Counted from the stretch's first letter, positions 44,672-53,624 are shown. The stretch: 64,000 nt of DNA from Siderastrea siderea (GCA_964030785.1 OZ034970.1:21460634-21524633); one strand, 5' to 3'. A program made the numbers and translations. Notes: generated by a model from the letters alone, not told the origin.

Positions 44672-45012
44672 AGTAGTATAGTAAAATAGGAGTTCTGTAA
44701 CAGCTTTCATATTGGGAGCTCTCTTTTAAGATTTTAAACCGCTCACATATAAAACAATTTTTTCACGTTGGTGAAAGAGAAAAGTTTTATAAATGAGAGT
44801 TCTATTTCCGTTTTTACACCGATAACACAAAAACCGGTTTTATAAAGGTGGAAAGGGTGGAAAGAATGTTATTGCATCACTTTTAAAAAACCGCAATGAT
44901 ATATTTTGCAGTTGTAACTGTCACAGAATTCCAAAAAAATTTTTCTATTTAGAGATTTGTGTTTTGTTATTATATCAAAAGTGTTACAGAATCCAAAATG
45001 TCTGTTGCAAGA
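44672..45012. repeat. Polinton copy 2 left terminal inverted repeat
   Basis: 341 bases inverted at 61651-61991 with only a few mismatches. The inner end lies inside the first five codons of the left-end protein, so the repeat includes its promoter (a TTATTATATCAAAAG element 25-30 bases before the ATG) and start codon. Confidence 0.9.
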
Positions 45013-45393
45013 TATTCGTCCGATGTTTTGCAATCAAACAATTGTCAGGTTACCGAAGCCATACAAAGCCTACCGCCTGAGCTACGTGAGATAATTCACA
45101 AACATTACCTCGCTATAAAACTGAGAGAGCGAGTGGCTTTTGGTTTGAAAGAGGTACACAACGAGTTATTAAAACAACCTTTCTGTCATAACAGACAGCA
45201 ACTTGTGCGTATAATTATATGTTTAGATTATTATAACTGCCGCTGGGAAGGGCTTTGTTACTCTTGTTTTAAGCAAGGAATCAAACATAAACTGTTGTAC
45301 ACTCCTCCGATCGAGAATATACCTTTAGTAAAAATTTGCTCTGATACTTACGATTGGCACAGCGCATATAGCGAATTAAAATTCGAATATTAA
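44998..45393 (+). CDS. Polinton left-end protein A, F-box-like helix
   Basis: 131 codons. The ATG and first five residues (MSVAR) come from the terminal repeat. Residues 17-45 hold VTEAIQSLPPELREIIHK, resembling an F-box or SOCS-box LPxELxxxI helix, followed by a basic helix (AIKLRERVAFGLKEVHNE) and a cysteine/tyrosine-rich segment (EGLCYSCFKQG). A paralogue follows 125 bases downstream. No named family recognised. If the helix is a true F-box, the protein could recruit a host ubiquitin ligase; that is a hypothesis only. Confidence 0.65.
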   Translation: MSVARYSSDVLQSNNCQVTEAIQSLPPELREIIHKHYLAIKLRERVAFGLKEVHNELLKQPFCHNRQQLVRIIICLDYYNCRWEGLCYSCFKQGIKHKLLYTPPIENIPLVKICSDTYDWHSAYSELKFEY

Positions 45394-45517
45394 CCACTGA
45401 TAAACAGGTATTATTCATTCAATCTATGATATACTACTTAACAACCGAAAAAAAAGAAAATATAACTTAACACACACATTTTTTTTTATCTGATAAGATA
45501 TTTGTGAGTCAAATTTG

Positions 45518-45874
45518 ATGGCAACCGTATTCAACACCTGTCAGATAACGGAAGCAATTCAAAACCTACCACCAGAGTTACGTGAGATAATTTACAAACA
45601 TTACCTCGCCATAAAACTGAGAGTGCGAGCGGCTTTGGGTTGGAATCTGGTTCACGATGAGCTTCTAATACAACCTTTTTGTCCTGAAATGCAGCGGCTT
45701 GTTCATATTATAGTGTGTGTTGCCTATATGCATTGTTGTTGTGGAGGGGGTTGTTACCCTTGTTATAAACAAGAGGAAATCTTACATGAAATAATTACTT
45801 CTGTCCCCGATATACTTGATATTACCCTAATTAAGTTTTGCACTGATATATGGGAAGAGGACCACATTTCCTAA
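45518..45874 (+). CDS. Polinton left-end protein B, paralogue of protein A
   Basis: 118 codons, beginning MATVFNTCQITEAIQNLPPE. The helix LPPELREIIYKHYLAIKLR is nearly identical to that of protein A, then the sequences diverge. A cysteine run, HCCCGGGCYPCYKQ, could bind metal. The tandem pair implies an old duplication that predates the split of the two Polinton copies, since both copies have both genes. Downstream is a GCGCGTGACTTCG motif also found in the arms of copy 1. Confidence 0.65.
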   Translation: MATVFNTCQITEAIQNLPPELREIIYKHYLAIKLRVRAALGWNLVHDELLIQPFCPEMQRLVHIIVCVAYMHCCCGGGCYPCYKQEEILHEIITSVPDILDITLIKFCTDIWEEDHIS

Positions 45875-45998
45875 GTTGTGTTTACGGCGCGTGACTTCGC
45901 GGTCTGGTGAAACCCGCAGACAATTACGTAATTTATATTCTTGTATAAACATTGAAGGGAAACCCCCGTAACAACTCAAGCTTGAAAAAACAGACAGG

Positions 45999-46316
45999 TT
46001 ACATTAATTCATAATCAAAATATTCATTACCGTCAGCAGAAGTTTTGAGACCTATTTTGTAGACAAATTGATAATAATCATCTTCCATCAGGTCTTCTGT
46101 AAGTCGTTTAGGGGCCCACACACAAAACTCATCGCCATTTTTTGTTTCTAAAGTTAAAATAGCTGAATCCCCATATTTACCTTTTCTATATTTAACTTTT
46201 TTAATTTTGTAAACAGTGTCTGAAATATCCCGCCATTTAAAAATTTCTTTTCTTTTAAAACTTTCCTCTGTTGGCCAGTCTTGTGAGATCGTATGTTGAT
46301 CCGTGCAGATAGCCAT
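45999..46316 (-). CDS. small protein, possible OB-fold ssDNA-binding protein
   Basis: 105 codons, convergent to protein B. The centre, KGKYGDSAILTLETKNGDEF then CVWAPKRL, followed by FVYKIGLKTSADGNEYFDY, has the strand periodicity of an OB fold. A replication helper of this kind would fit an element that encodes its own polymerase. I do not recognise a specific family, and the start lacks the TATATA box seen before structural genes. Confidence 0.6.
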   Translation of the reverse strand: MAICTDQHTISQDWPTEESFKRKEIFKWRDISDTVYKIKKVKYRKGKYGDSAILTLETKNGDEFCVWAPKRLTEDLMEDDYYQFVYKIGLKTSADGNEYFDYELM

Positions 46317-46519
46317 AGTAAGAGATGTGTTGAAGATACATTTGTTTAATAGCGTGTACTTTTCTACTCGAGGTAAAATTTTGTGAAGCGCATGCGTAAA
46401 AACATCTTATTATTGCGACATTAAGGTGAAGGACAGAAAAAGGGTACCATAAGGAAGAGAAGAAGAAAAATGTGTTTTATATATATTGAAAGTGATCAAT
46501 ATTAATTAGTTCACTCATT

Positions 46520-46820
46520 GGTAAGGCCTTAGGGGGGTGATGGTTGGCCACCATCTGAACCCTGTTTTGAGGGCTTGCATGCGGTGAATTACGAGGTATA
46601 GGGGAACTCCTTCCAGTGGGAGAGTACCCTCGGGTGAGCCCGCTTCGGCCCTACTGGTGACAGGGGGGTGCTCAGAGATCAACCTCGCTCCCAGAGGTAA
46701 AATGTGGAAATGACAACCGCCTTGTCAGCGGTTAAATCCTCGCTTCGGTGAGGTGAAAGTCCTAGCCGAGGCTAGGCAAGAACAGCCACGAGCACCCCCC
46801 GACGAGGGTTTTTGCTCTTT
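46520..46820 (+). ncRNA. candidate structured RNA
   Basis: A 300-base non-coding block conserved with copy 1. Helices: GATGGT/ACCATC (46539-46555), CCCT/AGGG, CTCC/GGAG, CGGG/CCCG, ACCTC/GAGGT, ACCGC/GCGGT (46716-46732), CCTCGC-TTCG-GTGAGG (46738-46753) and CCTAGC-CGAG-GCTAGG (46761-46776). The last four lie inside a long-range helix GGGGGGTGCTC (46663-46673) with GAGCACCCCCC (46790-46800). T-runs follow at 46809-46813 and 46817-46820. Where copies differ, pairing is kept (for example A-T versus G-T in the TTCG hairpin). Its role is unknown; a polymerase III transcript is one possibility. Confidence 0.55.
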
Positions 46821-46822
46821 TA

Positions 46823-46905
46823 TGTGACCTGTCACGCAATGTCACGTTTGTCGTCACGCAATGTCACGCCTCTTGTCACATAAGGTCACGCGTGACTATC
46901 ACGCA
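46823..46905. repeat. GTCAC-box array
   Basis: Six GTCAC boxes, five of them GTCACG, spaced 10-17 bases apart, with inverted GTGAC copies at both edges and a partial TCACGC at the end. The array is conserved in copy 1 with one more box. It lies between the RNA candidate and the hydrophobic-protein gene. Confidence 0.65.
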
Positions 46906-47159
46906 TTTTTAGTTTATTATAAGGAAAAAGGTTTCATTTTTAATTTTAAGAGGAAAAAATCTTACTATGGAACCACATCATAGCCTGAAATTGGGTAACC
47001 ATCTTCATCACGAGTTAGTAACATTATTTTCGAAACACACTCACGAGTAATGTATCGTATTTGTCTTATATCAGGAGGAGTGAGAAGCTCAAAAACCCAA
47101 TGACAAATAGTTGCAAAAAGTGCAATCATTTTGTAAGCGTATATAATTACTTTGAAAAT

Positions 47160-47645
47160 CTACAATTGAGTAAATTTTTTTTCATACTTTCTTTGAACAG
47201 AAAGCGGAATTTCCATACAATGATCAGTGACGAAATTATCTTTCATTTTCAAGCTATTAAGAAAGGCCTTCTCGTCGAAATCTTCGCCTCGGAGGTAAGA
47301 GCGAATCTCGTCAAGGATTTTTTGGTATTCGATACGGGCAAAATTTGTTTGTTCTATTTTCTTATCGTATTTCTTAAAGCTTGCCACTGCTTTCAAAATA
47401 AGACCAACACCAGTTAAAGTTGCCATGACAGCAGGGTTCAACGTTATTCCTCCAGCTACTGCGGCACTTATTATTAACTTTCCAGCTGAAAGATTACAAA
47501 CAAAATTTTTTCTTCGAAAACCGCGGTGCAACTTTTCATAGCCATAATGTTTCTTATGATAATAACCATACAAATCTTTCAGAATTTTAACTTTCTCTTT
47601 AGAAAGTGTTTGGTCGATATGGTTGAATTCGAAAATGTCCCGCAT
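47160..47645 (-). CDS. Polinton hydrophobic-segment protein
   Basis: 161 codons beginning MRDIFEFNHIDQTLSKEK. A basic helical N-terminus is followed by LIISAAVAGGITLNPAVMAT and LTGVGLILKAVASF, a small-residue-rich apolar stretch with the look of a membrane or pore segment, and then a charged helical tail (YQKILDEIRSYLRGEDFDEK). TATTATATACC precedes the ATG. Highly conserved between the copies. Probably a virion or membrane-perturbing protein, but unproven. Confidence 0.65.
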   Translation of the reverse strand: MRDIFEFNHIDQTLSKEKVKILKDLYGYYHKKHYGYEKLHRGFRRKNFVCNLSAGKLIISAAVAGGITLNPAVMATLTGVGLILKAVASFKKYDKKIEQTNFARIEYQKILDEIRSYLRGEDFDEKAFLNSLKMKDNFVTDHCMEIPLSVQRKYEKKFTQL

Positions 47646-47681
47646 TGTGGTATATAATATAAGAAAAAATGTTTTGAGTTT

Positions 47682-49490
47682 CTATCTATATTCAACCAAT
47701 AATAATAAATTTTCTTTTACATATGTTATTTGTGTTTCATCCGTCAGAAACATTGATATTACATAATAAATTCCTATATCATGATTAATATCGAAATTTT
47801 GTTCTTTTTTTCCTATATCAGTTGAATTGAACCTATGTACAGAAGATTTTGCTGAACCATTAGGATCTTCCTTTTTCAAAAAACGACTAATTGTATTATA
47901 TTTACTTTGGTTTGTTTCATATATTATTTAAGCTTTTAATAATACATTATTTTTATTCATAATTATTTTTTTAACACTATTTAATGAAAACTCACCATTG
48001 CCTTTTTCTTTTTTATGAAAACCATGAATATAATGAACGGAGCCAATCAAATTATAGCCGTTTAAAGAAAGATCTGTTTCCATTACCATTTTCCCGTTTT
48101 CAATAACAAAAGCGGTGTCATAGACACTTGGGTCAACATTTGAAATTGTTTCTTTAACACCATAGACAATTAAATGCCCAATTGTTAAAAATGATGGATT
48201 ACTGACTGTACCGTGCAGATCAAGATAAAGAAATTGTGGAGGTGAGCTAACCCATCTGTGAAAATTGATAACTGTTTTGGTGTACTTCTCGAATGTTTTT
48301 GTTGCATAATTAGAAATTGAAATCGTCGTTGCTTGCGGGGTTACACTCAACTCATTCATTTCCGGCGGAAACCATTCAACGACCAAACTATAGTAACCGA
48401 CCGGAAGTTTATAAAGGTTAAAACCGAGGCGTGACCGGTACTGGTTGGGTGAGCCTTTTTCAAACAAGAGTTTAAGTTGGTAAGCTTTTTTATTAATTTG
48501 ATGTGGAGAATTGGGAAAATCAACAATGCCCAAAACCTCGATATTGTTTTCACTCGAAGATTCATCAGTGTCTTCCATCAAGTATCTGAAGGCGTCTCTT
48601 TTTTGCCCTGAATTAACGATCTGAGATTCATGAATTTTTTGAGTGATAAGATCTCTCACAGTTGTTATTTCATTTTCCATGAAATCAACATTAACTGCGC
48701 ATTTCGAATCTTTGTAATCGGTTTCTAAGTTAACAATTTTATTATTGTTTAAATTCAAGTCTCCAGTCATACTGTTAGTGCCATCAAGTTTGAGATAATT
48801 TTTTTGTGTTTCACTAAGTCTGTAGTTAACAAACTCGACACATGCAGCGTCTCTTTTGTTTGACGGAAGACTAAGATTGATAATTGATTTATTTTTCATA
48901 TCAATATCAGCTCCTTTATCCAGTTTTTTCGCAAGCTGATTATCGACATATTTTTTGTTTGTTGCTTGATCTGCCTGTACTGGGTCTTTTACATTGTAGA
49001 TTGTATTATTGTTCATATCAATGCTTGCTTCCATTTTTCCACCTTCCTTTTTTGAAAGAAAGATATTTCTCGTGTCTTGATAGTTAATTACCTTTGTCAG
49101 ATCACCGTGGACAGGATAAGGATTGCTTTTTAATCGCAAAATATCGTACTTGTTTTGCATGTCAATATCAGCAGAACCGCTAACACTACCTTGAGACCCA
49201 GGATCACCTTTATCGCCCTTATCGCCCTCGTCGCCCTTGTCGCCCTTATCGCCCTTGTCGCCTTTTAAACCCCGTGGTCCTTGTGCTCCCTCCTGTCCTT
49301 GTGGTCCAGCGGGCCCTTTTTCTCCTCTTGGACCATTAGGACCCTGTGGTCCTCCAGGGCCTTTATCACCCTTCGGTCCAGGAGGACCCTCAGGGCCAGG
49401 AGGGCCCCCTGGGCCAGGAGGACCAACTTTTCCACTTTCACTCGTCGTAGTATGGCTAGTTCCACCTATTTGGCTGTTAATATACCCCAT
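47682..49490 (-). pseudogene. collagen-like trimeric fibre protein
   Basis: Open for 520 codons, then an in-frame TAA (47928-47930), then 82 more codons that match the end of copy 1. Residues 23-101 are Gly-X-Y triplets with GPPGP and GDKGDKGD runs. Residues about 108-290 contain four fibre repeats ([54 protein letters not shown]) with [11 protein letters not shown] linkers like those of phage tail fibres. The rest is a beta-rich head. Likely a receptor-binding spike. The stop removes only the last segment, so a shortened product is possible. ATATATC lies before the ATG. Confidence 0.75.
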
Positions 49491-49513
49491 GATATATCTT
49501 CATCAAAATTTTT

Positions 49514-50122
49514 TTAAATTAATTTTTGGGGTTTGTCATAGTAAAGGAAAGAATATTTTTCATCGGTGGCGCGATCTAAAACCTCATGATCCACACCTAT
49601 TTCGTTTGCAATTCGTTTGTTTTCTTTTGGATCTAATCTGAAAATACAAAGATGGCTGCAGTTAACACGGATGTCTTTTGGCACCTTGTAAAAGGTTTGA
49701 GAGAGGTAAATAACGCAGCAGTTTTTGTGTCGCCCGTTGATAAAATGATTAATGATGCTGTTTTGGTTTTTTTCACAAACAAGATCATCAAAAACAACTA
49801 TTTTTTGGTTGTCCGCCCGAAGTTCTTCGAGTGGAATGATTTCATCACCGTAAGCCTCGATAATATCATAACCAACCTTGGGGTTGTATTTTTCAGCAAA
49901 TTCCTGCAAAAGAGACTGATATTTATTCTGGTGCAGGTTTTTTGAGAAGAGGTAGATTTTATCAAACTCCAACAACTCATAAATCATATGCAGTAATATG
50001 TTTGTTTTACCAGAATTACTGGGCCCACAAATTAACATCCGAAAAACATCTGCTGGCATGCAAGGGTGACCTTGTTTGTAGTTACTCTTAGAAGAACCTG
50101 GGTCATAATTTGGAATCTTCAT
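49514..50122 (-). CDS. packaging ATPase (FtsK/HerA, A32-like)
   Basis: 202 codons, fully open. Walker A GPSNSGKT (33-40), Walker [10 protein letters not shown] (107-115), and the conserved [20 protein letters not shown] after it. It pumps DNA into preformed capsids in Polinton-type viruses. The start is 34 bp from the divergent acidic-protein gene, and the fibre gene follows on the same strand after 23 bases. Confidence 0.9.
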   Translation of the reverse strand: MKIPNYDPGSSKSNYKQGHPCMPADVFRMLICGPSNSGKTNILLHMIYELLEFDKIYLFSKNLHQNKYQSLLQEFAEKYNPKVGYDIIEAYGDEIIPLEELRADNQKIVVFDDLVCEKNQNSIINHFINGRHKNCCVIYLSQTFYKVPKDIRVNCSHLCIFRLDPKENKRIANEIGVDHEVLDRATDEKYSFLYYDKPQKLI

Positions 50123-50156
50123 TTTTTTTTCGCTTCTATATATTAACGCTGGAAAT
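50123..50156. promoter_or_regulatory. divergent promoter, ATPase / acidic protein
   Basis: A 34-bp gap between opposed ATG codons. It has TATATATT at 50137-50144, 12 bases from one start and about 14 from the other, and an A/T tract next to the ATPase ATG. The same layout occurs in copy 1. Confidence 0.55.
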
Positions 50157-51155
50157 ATGTCAATGAAAAATTGGCGTCAAAAGGCAAAAGAAAAGTTGAA
50201 TCTGGACGAACAAACAGAAGAAATTCACCAAAAATTCAAAATGGATAAAATTAACAAAGAGTTTGGTCAGCTTTCAGGAGAAGAGTTTTTTAGACCAATT
50301 ACAAAAAGACTTGATGATGAAAAGAGCAGTGCCACTGTAGAAGAGGAAGAAGAAGAAGAGCAGGAAGTTCCTGATTACACAATGGATGAATTTGACGAAA
50401 TCAACCCGTTTGGTGACGAATTCAGACCGGATGCACCAACTCCAGCACCATCACCACCAACAACACCAACAACAACCACAACACCAATAGAACCAACATC
50501 ACTTCCACCCCCATATCAAGAATTTGATGATCTTCCATTACCACCTCCACCTTTGATGGAAGAAACTGTTATGCCAGGATCTTCCAAAGATGAAACAAGG
50601 GAAGAAACATCAAAACGGCTTAGAAATGTTAAAAGTATTCTTGCTAAATTTGGAAGTGATCCAACTTACAAAGTAAAAAGTAAAGGATCAAAATATTATG
50701 GATATAATGTGGAAGAACTAGAAGCTGAGGCATTTAAACTCGAAACAATTAAGGCACATCAAGAACATGCAGAAAAGTTACTTAAAAGGAAACAACCTTT
50801 ATTAACACAATTACAAGAAAAAAAGGCGAAATTGAAACCACCAAAAAAACAAGAAAAAAGAGAAATCACCAAAACTCCTCTTGAAAAAGCTGTCATGAGC
50901 CGAAGACCTGCTTTTGAATTTTCCGGCAATGAAGATGACTCTTATGAGCAGGATTGGGAAACCGAAGGAAGTGGCATCGCTGATGAAGCTGAAAAATTGA
51001 TCGATCAACTTCATTTTAGATTAGGATCGATAAAAGCAGGAAACAGCTCAATAAAACTAAAGAATCAGGTATTGTTTCTGCTTGATTCACTGGTTAAACT
51101 CGGCACAATTAATGAAAAGGAAAAGAAAAAAATTACTTCTGATTATATACAATGA
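50157..51155 (+). CDS. acidic protein with PPPY late-domain-like motif
   Basis: 332 codons, open. Helical N-terminus, a glutamate run (EEEEEEEQEVPDY), a proline/threonine-rich linker, LPPPYQEFDDLPLPPPP (about residues 117-133), then lysine-rich coiled-coil segments (LETIKAHQEHAEKLLKRKQP) and an acidic C-terminal helix bundle. PPxY motifs recruit NEDD4-type ubiquitin ligases in budding retroviruses and in adenovirus protein VI. Here it suggests a minor capsid or scaffold protein that engages host trafficking. The motif is conserved in copy 1 although the gene there is dead. Confidence 0.7.
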   Translation: MSMKNWRQKAKEKLNLDEQTEEIHQKFKMDKINKEFGQLSGEEFFRPITKRLDDEKSSATVEEEEEEEQEVPDYTMDEFDEINPFGDEFRPDAPTPAPSPPTTPTTTTTPIEPTSLPPPYQEFDDLPLPPPPLMEETVMPGSSKDETREETSKRLRNVKSILAKFGSDPTYKVKSKGSKYYGYNVEELEAEAFKLETIKAHQEHAEKLLKRKQPLLTQLQEKKAKLKPPKKQEKREITKTPLEKAVMSRRPAFEFSGNEDDSYEQDWETEGSGIADEAEKLIDQLHFRLGSIKAGNSSIKLKNQVLFLLDSLVKLGTINEKEKKKITSDYIQ

Positions 51156-51931
51156 GCTTTGACATACTGCTTGACTCGAGCCTTGCAAAACAAGAAAGAG
51201 GTGGAGAACGAAATGTTTCACACGATTTTACAGTGAAGTTTCATCCACCGATTGAATTGGGTAAAGAAAACTATAAAGCTGCGCTGAACAGACTTGTCAC
51301 AATGAGTTACTCATGGAATAATATCGATTCTCGTTATGATAACAACAAAATTCGCTGGAAGAAAAAAACAGAACAAGCGTGGAAGACCTTAACTTTTCCG
51401 AATGGAATGTATGATTACAAAAGAATCAACGATTATATTCAGCAACACACCGGTAAAGTAGACCCAACAAACAAAGACAGTGATTACATTTTCACAATGT
51501 ATTTCGATATGTCAATTTATAGGGTTGTGACTTTGATACATAACGATTATGAGCTTGACTTGTCTCAAGGAAATTTTGGCGAATTGATTGGTTATGGAAA
51601 AAGTACCTTAAGGGGGGATGTTGTCGGAAGGAAAGTTCCAAATATTACAAGAGGTGTTGATTGGGTTTATTTGCACTGCGATCTTATCTCATGCCGAACA
51701 AACAATGTTCCAAGCGATGTGTTATACAGTTTCTCAACATCAGATCTTCAGGTAAGCTAACCATTTCGAAAAGAGCCACGTCGACTTGAGTGGCAGCCTG
51801 TTAATAAAAGTCATATTAATGAGATAAGGGTTTCGGTGACAGATGGAAGAAACAATATCCTGGATCTCAACGGGACAGACATTGCAATAAGCTTAATGAT
51901 TGAAAAAGAGTTAAGTTTTTTGTTGGTATAA
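51152..51931 (+). pseudogene. minor capsid (penton-type) protein
   Basis: 260 codons in one frame with a TAA at 51758-51760, after which LDLNGTDIAISLMIE and the natural end follow. The first 202 residues are open (FDILLDSSLAKQERG, YSWNNIDSRYDNNKIRW, DVVGRKVPNITRG). Single jelly-roll vertex protein by family. The ATG overlaps the preceding stop codon (ATGA), and a TATATACA box lies just before it, inside the upstream gene. Confidence 0.85.
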
Positions 51932-51940
51932 TATACAATC

Positions 51941-52285
51941 ATGAATCATCCGAGCGAGTGGGCAAGATACTTTGATGAAAACACCGGAAGTTATCGATAT
52001 AAACACAAAGGGTCGGGTGTGATCCGTGACACCTTCATGACCATCGGCAAAGTATTCAAAAACAATGTAAAGAATGTGGCAAAGAAAACTGCCGAAAAAG
52101 CCACAAAAACAATCGCTGAAAAAGCGGGTCAGAAAGTTGGTGAATTTGCTGATGAAAAAGGTTCAAAACTAATACGAAAATTACTGCAAGAGAGAAAAAA
52201 ACAAAAACCGTTGTCACAAGGCGCAAAAAAGAAACTTGCAAATATTTTGCAAAACCCAACACCAAAAAATCAGACGCCCTTTTGA
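51941..52285 (+). CDS. small basic protein
   Basis: 114 codons. The N-terminal SEWARYFDENTGSYRYKHKG is followed by GSGVIRDTFMTIGKVFKNN, an amphipathic helix, and lysine/alanine-rich helices (KKTAEKATKTIAEKAGQKVG). It could be a core DNA-binding or membrane-active minor protein comparable in role to adenovirus pVI or pX. No direct family match. TATAATATACA lies upstream. Confidence 0.55.
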   Translation: MNHPSEWARYFDENTGSYRYKHKGSGVIRDTFMTIGKVFKNNVKNVAKKTAEKATKTIAEKAGQKVGEFADEKGSKLIRKLLQERKKQKPLSQGAKKKLANILQNPTPKNQTPF

Positions 52286-52358
52286 AATTAAATCGAATTT
52301 TGGCAAACGAAATTTAATCAAAATAAATTTTTCTCTTAATATATAAACTATCGTTAAC

Positions 52359-53624
52359 ATGTTCAGAACTCAACCATACCTCGAGAATACTTCATACGTT
52401 CAAATTAATTTAAACACCCCGATTACACTCCCTGCGAACAACCAATTTCAAATAAAGAGGGGATACAAATTCACTGTGACAGACCGGGACAATTTTTATG
52501 ACTGGTACAACGCTTATTTTCGCGTCGATTTTAAGTTTGAAGCTCAAGCAGACGGAGCCAACATTGCTGCTGACACACAATCAGCTCCTATCAACGGTTC
52601 TTTTTCATTGATAAAAAGTTTGAAAGTTAGTTCATCGGGGAAAATCCTGTATGAGGCAGATAATATTCACAAAGGTATTTTCATCAAAAATTTGCTTGAT
52701 TTTTCAGACGATTATTCAAGAAGCGTGGCAAAAAACCAATTTTGGTATCCTGATGAAGATGCCACCACAGAAACTGATGGCAATGCAACGAAAAAAGGAG
52801 GAATACGGGCAAGGGCGCTTCTATCACATGGAGGTTTAATGGTTCAGACTATTATCCCTTTGAACAGATACTCCTTCTTCGAAACCCTTTCCGATAAATT
52901 CCTGCCACCGATGCAACTTGAGTTTGAAATTGAACTGCAAAACGACCAAGAAATGATTTTTCAAAACAACGCAACAGCTCGAAGAATTGTTGTCCGTAAA
53001 TTTGAGTTGTGGACCCCACAATTACATTTCACTGGGAAAGGACAGACCATGGCCAATGAAAATTTCTTGAAACCAACCCAATGGAAATATCTGAATGAAT
53101 ATTTGCATAGCAGCACCTCCCAAAGGGATGCGAATGGTACGTGGTTGATTACACCTGGGGTAAAAGACCCCAAACATGTTTTTGTATTCATTCAACAAAC
53201 TCGGAAACAAAATGCTTACACACAAAACCCTTACATATTTGACACATTTGATATCGATGGTGATGATTCAGCAAGATTGGACACTTGCCGCCTTCAGTAC
53301 GGCACAAAATTTTACCCTGATCTTGATTACGACCATGATTTTAAAATAAGAATTTTGAATGATTTAATCAATTACAGATACAGAAAAAACGACTACAACT
53401 CCGGCGTTCAGCTGCAGCTTGCCAATTTTGATAAGCTGTACCCAATTATCTACTTTGACCTACGAAACACCAAAGAAAGTGTGACAGGAGACTCGAAATA
53501 GCTTGAATTACATTATAGACTAAATCAAGCCGCCAACGCTCAAGATTATACGATCTTCGCCTTGGTTTTGAATGAAAAGGAATTCGTGCTGAAGCAAATT
53601 GGTAATGAGCTTGTCGCCGTCTAG
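52359..53624 (+). pseudogene. major capsid protein (double jelly-roll)
   Basis: 422 codons with one in-frame TAG at 53499-53501, close to the C-terminus. The upstream 380 residues are open and match copy 1 throughout (FYDWYNAYFRVDFKFEA, PLNRYSFFETLSDKFLPPMQ, FDTFDIDGDDSARL, YNSGVQLQLANFDKLYPI). The Polinton capsid-protein assignment rests on these conserved blocks and on its place between the penton and protease genes. AATATATAAAC lies 10-20 bases before the ATG. Confidence 0.85.

Noticed and set aside
46520..46820. Hammerhead, HDV-like, RNase P or group I/II intron RNA
   Set aside because: GGTGAAAGTCC and GGCTAGGCAAG echo parts of such RNAs, but I could not find the hammerhead CTGANGA/GAAA core, the HDV double pseudoknot, RNase P conserved regions or a group II domain V.
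46823..46905. CRISPR array
   Set aside because: The repeated unit is only 5-6 bases, the spacing is irregular and the context is a eukaryotic transposon.
49237..49641. Proline/glycine-rich frame on the plus strand
   Set aside because: The antisense of the collagen repeat; Gly-X-Y codons create open frames on the opposite strand.
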